This document shows positions 57,810 to 64,000 of a stretch of DNA of 64,000 nucleotides, piece after piece (the first letter of the stretch is position 1; each line of letters begins with the position of its first letter). Origin of the DNA: Sporothrix humicola. Its lineage: Eukaryota > Ascomycota > Sordariomycetes > Ophiostomatales > Ophiostomataceae. Below the pieces are notes generated by a model. It did not search any database. It saw only the letters and a program-made list of their open reading frames with translations, and was not told the DNA's origin. Made by a program: the position numbers and the translations under genes. The stretch spans positions 186,001 through 250,000 of the forward strand of contig WNYE01000061.1 in NCBI GenBank assembly GCA_021396245.1. The letters are read 5' to 3'.

Positions 57810-59393
57810 ATGGCCGCAACAGCTACTGCCGCCGCCGTGGCCGCCGCCTTCGACACCATTCCCGTCTCTCTGACGGATCTGCATCGGCCCATTCCCAACA
57901 TCCGCACCCGTACCTTCTTCATCGTCAAGGCTCGTCTTGATGCCGGGGCCCTCAGGACCGGCCTTGAGACCCTCATCCGCGACCACTGGCGCAAGCTCGG
58001 TGGCCGTATTGTGCTCAACAATGCGACCGACATGTTCGAGTACCGCGTGCCGCACCAGTTCCCGCCGCCCGAGAAGTACGAGGTCGTGCGGTGGTCGACC
58101 GCAACCAAGGAGGGCTCCATCAACGACGCTGCTCCTCAGCTCATGCAGACACCTCCCGTTGAGACCAGTGAAGGCGGAGGCGGCATTTCCTTTTTGCGGC
58201 CCGTCACGGACTACGACGTTGAGTTCCGCCCAGAGACGTGGCCCTACAACTTTGACGAGGACCCCAAGGACACGCCCATTCTGCTTGTGCACCTGACACT
58301 GTACAACGATGCCACTGTCATTGCCGTCAGCCTGCCCCACGTCGTCGGCGACCAGCTCGGCACGGCCAGCCTGGTCCGCGCGTGGATGGGCGTCGTGGGT
58401 GGCCAGGCGCCGCCGCCGCTGATGGCGGAGGATCCCATGCCCCAGGGCCGTGAGTACTCGAGCTTGACCAAGGAGGAGCAGCGGGTAAAGGGCAGGATGC
58501 ATGTGCGCCGTACCGGCGAGTACGCGCTTGTGATCCTCGGCTTTATTCCAGACTTGGTCTTCAACAAGGAGGAGGCACACCACATCATGTTCATGCCCAT
58601 GGCCACGGTCAAGTCGCTGCGTGCGCGCATCACCAAAGAGCTGGTTGCGAACGGCGGCGACCCGGGCATCTCGAACAACGATGTTATCACGGCCGCATTG
58701 ACCAAGCTGTCGCGTGTCCACAAGGGCCCTACCACCCTAACTCTATCCCAGTCGGTGAACCGTGAGTAATCCGTCTTGATAATCCGTCATGATGAAGCGC
58801 ACCCGCCCTTTTGTAGGGTCTATCTTGAATACTGACAACTGACATGCATATTAGTCCGCGGACGTGCCCCCAAGATGACTGGCCCCGCTGTTGATGGCTT
58901 CGTGCACAACGGTCTGGCTTATGCTTCTTACCATTTCCGCCTCGACAAGAGCACTCCTATTGCCCAGATCGCCAAGGGCAACCGCGATGCTATCAACGAG
59001 TTGCTGGACCCTTCTGTCACCGAGGTTCGTCTTGCCATTGCTCGGGAGATGGTCCGCCGCAAGCAAGGCATGCACATCTGCGAGGCTTTTGAGAAGTCAT
59101 ACTCGATCACCAGCTGGCCTTCTGCGTGGAGAGACCTCGACTTTTCGGCTGCCGTGGTGGGAGCCTCCTCATCTAGTTCTTCGTCGGATGGCGCCAGCAC
59201 CCAGACGCCCAAGCAGGCCCCAGAGGTCTTTGTCGTTGGCCGTGGTGGCGAGCGTGCTACACCGCACCGCTTCCACTCGACAATCATGTTCCGCAACGAC
59301 GCTGGCTACTGGATCGATATCGGCGGCTCTCGTAAGAACATTGCTGCCATCAAGGCCTATCTTGCCCAGGACCCGAAGCTCGAAAAGCTGTAA
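57810..59393 (+). CDS. HxxxD-type acyltransferase family protein
   Basis: Probable acyl-CoA-dependent acyltransferase of the BAHD-like/transferase family of filamentous fungi, 496 aa. Exons 57810-58761 and 58855-59393; the 93-nt intron (GTGAGT...ATTAG) restores SQSVNLRGRAPKM. The active-site motif HVVGD is at His177-Asp181 in AVSLPHVVGDQLG; the glycine that normally follows the Asp is Gln. The DFGWG motif of plant members is absent; WRDLDFSAAVVG may be the equivalent. A low-complexity Ser run lies between it and the C-terminus. Fungal members acylate alcohols or amines in secondary metabolism, but no pathway partner is beside it. Substrate unknown. Confidence 0.8.
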
Positions 59394-60105
59394 GGGAGGG
59401 GGGCCCAGCTTGGGCAATACTCGACTGTTGTTGATATATTAATTGTGGGACGGATACACAACTAGACTTACACGGAGACGATACACAACCGATACAGCGT
59501 GTGATATTCCAGCGGAGTTATTGGCGCCTTGCAATCACTCTCATTTTGGGTCAATTTTTGAGCTTTTTCAACTACTACCACCGGTCTTGACCGACCTCGA
59601 TTTCGCATTTCCTATGTTTTGTTTTCTTGTCATTTTTGTTTAATCTATCAATTGATTTTTGTTTTGGATATCATTTTCATTTACATCATTCGACAACGGC
59701 TTACACCGGCAAACGGCCAAAAAAGCTTGGCTCCGGCGGACCGTTGGAAATGGCCCGTTTCTTCTGACAGGGTAATGGGATCATTTTGTATTTTGAGGCT
59801 CACACTCAGCCTTTGCATACAAATGCACTCATTTCGACAACGCCCATTGGACAGAATAAAGCCAAAGCAGGAGAAGGGTGGTTCGACCCGGGAGTGCGGA
59901 TTCTCGAATTTCGATCTCTGGAGAACCCGGTCCCTGATGGGATTAGACATGGGAATTGCTGATGTTCTAGAACTGATGGTCGCGACGGCACATAGCCCCA
60001 TCGCCAACGGATGCTCCCGAGCAGGTATTACTATGGGTAAGGATTTGCACTCCTTTATATTCGAGCTGTTCGGATGTTTGTGGAGCGCTTTCTTCCAACG
60101 GTCGA
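59394..60105. other. Convergent 3' intergenic region
   Basis: 712 bp between two convergent genes. Nothing coding is supported; it should contain both 3' ends. Confidence 0.5.
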
Positions 60106-62167
60106 TTACTGTGCTCGGCCCATTTCCTGCTCAAATGCAGTGGCGATATCAAACAAGCGGCCATCCAAACCTCTGGCACATACGAAGCAAAGACCAAACG
60201 GCATTCCGCCGTCGACGGTGCCTGCCGGAACACTGATCGCACACAAATCTAGCACGTTGCCAAAATGTGTGAATACGCCCAGCTGCGCGTTCATGGCAAT
60301 GGGATCCGCCTGCATCTCTGCCACCGTTGGATGGAAAGGCGCCGTTGGCACCACCAAAACATCGATTGTAGTACCGTCGTCTCCTCCTCTTCCTCCAGGA
60401 TGGCTAGTGCTCCCTGACAACAAGCGGTTTGCCAGCTTCATGGCCTCGGCCTGCACCAACTGGTCCTTGAACACATCCCATGGAGGAGTCTTGCGGTCGA
60501 GAACCTGCTGATAGAGCTGGCGAGTGACTGGGTGGAAGCGGTCAATGTTCTTCTTGATAAAGTCTTCGCCGATGCATGCGACCCGCTCGTTGACAAGCGT
60601 GCCATTGTACAGCAGATCGGTTGCGTCGACAAACGGCTTGTATGCAGCATCATCGAGCTCATGTGCCCGCCCGCCGACGGACTCGACCACTTTGAGCGCG
60701 TTTTCGAATGCGGCCTGGTATTCTGGAGACGTGGATGCGGCTGCCATGGCCGATGGAGGCGGTATTGCATATCGGAAGCCGGCATTCTGCAGACCTCGAG
60801 GATCGGCCGGCAGCAAAGGCAGCGCCTGTGGATCTTTGGCAAATGCATCCTCGGGGTCGTATTTGTCAATGACATACCAGACGCGTCGTGCTTCCGTCAC
60901 GGATGGTGCCAGGATTGTGGCCGTATCGATGCTCCGGCAACAAGCAACAACGCCACGATACGACAGCGTGCCCTTGGTCGGCTTGAAGCCCACGATGCCA
61001 TTGTATGCGGCTGGCACCCGGCCACTGCCTGCTGTATCGGTCCCCAGTGCGAAAGTCACCAGGCGCGCACCGACAACGACAGCCGATCCAGACGACGAGC
61101 CGCCGGTGCAGTAAGCATCCTCTTTGTGGCCAGAGTGACGGAAGACGCTTGCCGGAATGTCATGGGGCGACCGGCACCCGCTCAGCCCCGTCGCCAGCTG
61201 GTCCATGTTGGTTTTGCCAATGAGCATGCCGCCGGCTTCGAGACATGCAGCGACAGTGGGCGTTGTCGATGTGGCCGTGTACGCAAAGTCTGGACATGCT
61301 GCCGTTGTTGGGAGTCCCTCGACATCAACTGTCCTTAACGGCGAAGGGGATGCCATAGAATGGTGGCAGAGCCTTCCAGCCTTTTGTGGTTTCGTACTTG
61401 GCCACAAGTGCCTCGGCGTCTGCAACAACTTGAGCGCGCGGCCACAACAGGATCCATGCGTGTGGGTTCTCCTTCTCGTATGATTTGATGCGTTCAAACA
61501 CAGAATGGACAACGTCGACAGGAGATAGCCCACCGCGTCTGTATTGCGTTTGCAATGTATCTAAATCGACCGACACGCCGTCCCACGGAGCCGGAGGCGA
61601 TGCTTGCTGTGTCATCATTGCGGTTGTGCCGTATTCTACCAGCTCCATGCTCCGCGCCGTGAACCCATACAACGGCGATGACCCCTCGAACTCGTTCGTG
61701 CAGTCGCTCAGAATACAACATTCAAAACCACGGTCGGTTGCCTCGCGTGCCGTCATCGTCATGGCAAGCTCGGTTGTCGCACCGGGCAGCACCAGATGCG
61801 TGACGCCACGGGCCATCAGCTGCCGGTGCAGACTCGTCGCCCAGAACACGCTCTTTCCGGGCGTGTCTACCACAAGTTCCCCAGGGCGCGGCCTCAGAAC
61901 ATTGTCAATATCTTGATCACGACCCTGTTCGCTTGAAATCCCTGCCTGTCCAGGTTGCTTGCCCTCACGTATGTGAATGATGTGCAGACCCAGGGCGCGA
62001 GACGCCGTGAGTACAGGCTTGGTGGCAGGCTCAACATCACGAGAAGTTGCGGGAGATGCGTTGTTGTCGCTATGCTGGATGTTGACCAGCATGAGAGCCG
62101 TGCGACTGGGCACGAATGAAAAGGCATGCGGCTGAGCTCGCGTGAGAGTGATGTTGATATTGTCCAT
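60106..62167 (-). pseudogene. Isochorismatase-like/amidase fusion interrupted by a frameshift
   Basis: One gene in two frames: 62167-61325 and about 61336-60106. The first part is an isochorismatase-like domain (about 1-190), followed by the start of an amidase-signature domain up to YGIPFAVKDS, which includes the catalytic Lys. There the frame meets TGA (61327-61325). The second part goes on in another frame with DVEGLPTTAACP, holds the other catalytic residues (GGSSSGS and GTDTAGSGRVPA) and ends normally. Between codons for Asp and Asp four bases stand where six are expected, so two bases are missing; no GT-AG intron fits. The amidase resembles allophanate hydrolase/AtzF without its C-terminal domain. 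The isochorismatase domain looks inactive: Asp is Asn (LVNIQ) and Cys is Ala (TTELAMT). ATG chosen at MDNINITL. Confidence 0.72.
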
Positions 62168-64000
62168 TGTGCTGTCGGCCCAGATCTTGTCGTCGGGTTG
62201 ACGCCGTGGTGAGGGGGAGAAGTTGGTAGGTGGAGGGAACAGGCCAAGGCAGCGTCCGCAATATGCCAATGAACATCGACGATAACACTCCGCACCGCAC
62301 TGGGCAACACTCGGGCCAGAATGTAACTGTCGGCCTGCGACAGATATTGATGCCGTTTTGTTCTTGATATCGTCGTGATGTACGTCGTACGAGGAGAAAT
62401 ATCAATGTGGGGTAAGCCGAGGGAGGAGACAGCCGCCGATATCGTTCTGTGAGATTGATGCGGGGGACATTTATCGACAACGGCCAAGATACTAGCGGAT
62501 GTAGATCCACAAGATGTTTACAATGAAGACAATACAAAATAAATAAATAAAATTTGTAGCCCCGTATTGTTTTCATAGTATTTTAAAATCAATTGAAACC
62601 ATTCACATCAGTCCCTCACTTGCGTGTAGATGAATATTAGTTTGATGGTCAAAATTCACAATATGGCATTCTAGTAGAGCAGCATCACAACACCCCCTCA
62701 TATGTTTACACCGTTAACAATTATGTGCTCAATATTAATCGTAAAATGGATGAAGGTCTTTGCATGTTTAACGTTCTATGAAGCACAATGGCTTAAGGGT
62801 GTATGTATGTGATTAATAAGTACGATACTTCCACTGTCCACAAGCGCTCTATTCACGGCGCTCAAGGCCTATGAAGTTCCATGCAGCGTCGATGTCGTCT
62901 TTTGTATGGTGCTGCGACTACTTAGAAAGAATGAGTTTAGCTATGCGTCTATATTACTTATTAATTACATTAATATGTTTAAATGTTTCAAATTCTCAAT
63001 GCCTTTGATATCAAGATTCTCCTCGGATAAATCAAATGGATACAAATAGCCCATGCCACCATCCTAGGTATCTAGACATAGACGTGTATTATTTACATCA
63101 ATTTGCGTCATGTACGCAACATCTGCATTATCTTGTACTTCTCGTCACATGATGTTTTTTGTGATACATTCTCTGCATCGTGGGTAGCTTGTTTATGGAG
63201 ACTGTTCAACAAAGGAGGGATCGCCCATGCTGTGCTTGGTGAACGGTGTGATTTACATGATGTTGAAAGGTGTTTCTCCGAATGTCACAACGGTCTGCTG
63301 TGTAAAGATGAGGAGTAGAAGTGGAAAATATGGGCGCAATATGAGCTTTCATGACAACTTTCAATGGATAATTGTAAAAAATGCCATTATTGGAAGATCG
63401 AAATTGATATCAACTTTCACAGCAATGGCCATAACACGTGGTCAAATAATCTTTGAGACACATATCAGTGTTATACTTCTTAAACACTGCATTTCTTACC
63501 ATAATTCTGCTCACCCACTATGACACAGCATTTGAGACTCGGTGTCATGTCAAACGATGGTTGCGATCATGATATATATATGATGGGTGAATGAGATGTT
63601 TGTTTCTTCTTTTCCTTTTTTTTTCATGTATATGTTGGTTTGTGGTTGTTTTTATTTCATTTTAAAAGAATCCTACTTAATTATTTAAGATTTTTTTTAA
63701 AAAAAAAAAAAATAAAAGCATAATAAAATACATAGAAACAAGTCAAAAATGAATCCTGACATTCTGTCAGTTAATAAGACAACACACACTGTCCATAGAA
63801 ATTTACGATTTTTATCATCACAATCTTTACCGATTTTGTGCATAATTTGTTTGTTCGATTCTAGATTCCCGTTTCGATATATATTGACATGGCATGTGGC
63901 GCGCCTGACTCGTATCGCATCCCTTGCTGTGGTCTGGAATCGCATGTTTTTTGCTGTAGTCTTTTCCATTCTTTTTGTTGCATTTTATTTGTCCTTCGTC
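62168..64000. other. AT-rich gene-free block at the window end
   Basis: The first 300 bp should be the promoter of the amidase fusion. From about 62500 to 64000 the sequence is strongly AT-rich, with A/T runs (63690-63715) and only short open frames. I see no terminal repeats or transposase. Confidence 0.55.

Noticed and set aside
59878..59892. GGTTCGACCC, similar to a tRNA B box
   Set aside because: The flanking bases do not form a T-arm stem and no acceptor or A box is found in register.

Overview
This window comes from a filamentous ascomycete, most likely a Sordariomycete and possibly one of the Ophiostomatales (the taxonomic rank is inferred from protein resemblance and was not tested). 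The evidence is short GT-AG introns of 55-134 nt with CTAAC/CTGAC-type branch sites, GC-rich third codon positions, pyrimidine-rich leaders, no operons, and a set of proteins typical of Pezizomycotina: an RGG-tailed Argonaute, a long Not4, a Cla h 8-type mannitol dehydrogenase and the 30 kDa complex I subunit. I find 21 protein-coding loci, two of them broken. I saw no convincing tRNA, rRNA, CRISPR array or intact transposon.

Layout. 0-1 kb: the 3' end of a vanillyl-alcohol-oxidase-type flavoenzyme. 2.4-5.9 kb: a QDE-2-like Argonaute. 6.1-12.9 kb: an unknown protein with a possible OB fold, Rtf2, glucosidase II beta and a GCIP-type protein. 13.6 kb: a tiny Cys-rich orphan in an AT-rich island. 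15.9-18.5 kb: a membrane desaturase-like protein and an NADP mannitol dehydrogenase, convergent. 21.3-28.6 kb: Not4, the E3 ligase of CCR4-NOT, with a 1.7-kb intron. 29.9-45.8 kb: housekeeping genes (complex I 30 kDa subunit, Vps25, Brc1/Rtt107, an Lpx1-like peroxisomal hydrolase, TRAPPC11, Rxt2). 45.9-62.2 kb: a looser accessory region of catabolic or modifying enzymes (secreted intradiol dioxygenase, aspartate aminotransferase, type-B carboxylesterase, Say1-like esterase, HxxxD acyltransferase, isochorismatase-amidase fusion). 62.2-64 kb: AT-rich and apparently gene-free.

Most genes stand in divergent pairs that share one intergenic region: 6.1/8.0, 11.0/11.6, 28.6/29.9, 35.9/37.6, 43.3/44.3, 49.4/51.8 and 55.1/57.8 kb. 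The housekeeping part covers gene silencing (Argonaute), replication-fork and repair functions (Rtf2, Brc1), mRNA turnover (Not4), chromatin (Rxt2), ER glycoprotein processing (glucosidase II beta) and vesicle traffic (TRAPPC11, Vps25). In the accessory part two adjacent-type enzyme genes carry single disabling lesions in otherwise well-preserved frames: a TAG stop in the carboxylesterase and a frameshift in the amidase fusion. This suggests recent gene loss, or in the first case a stop recoded at the RNA level.

The least ordinary signals are the Not4 locus (an outsized promoter-like intron that would give a RING/RRM-only short form if retained, plus an 88-codon in-frame hydrophobic extension after its UGA stop) and the two lesioned hydrolases.
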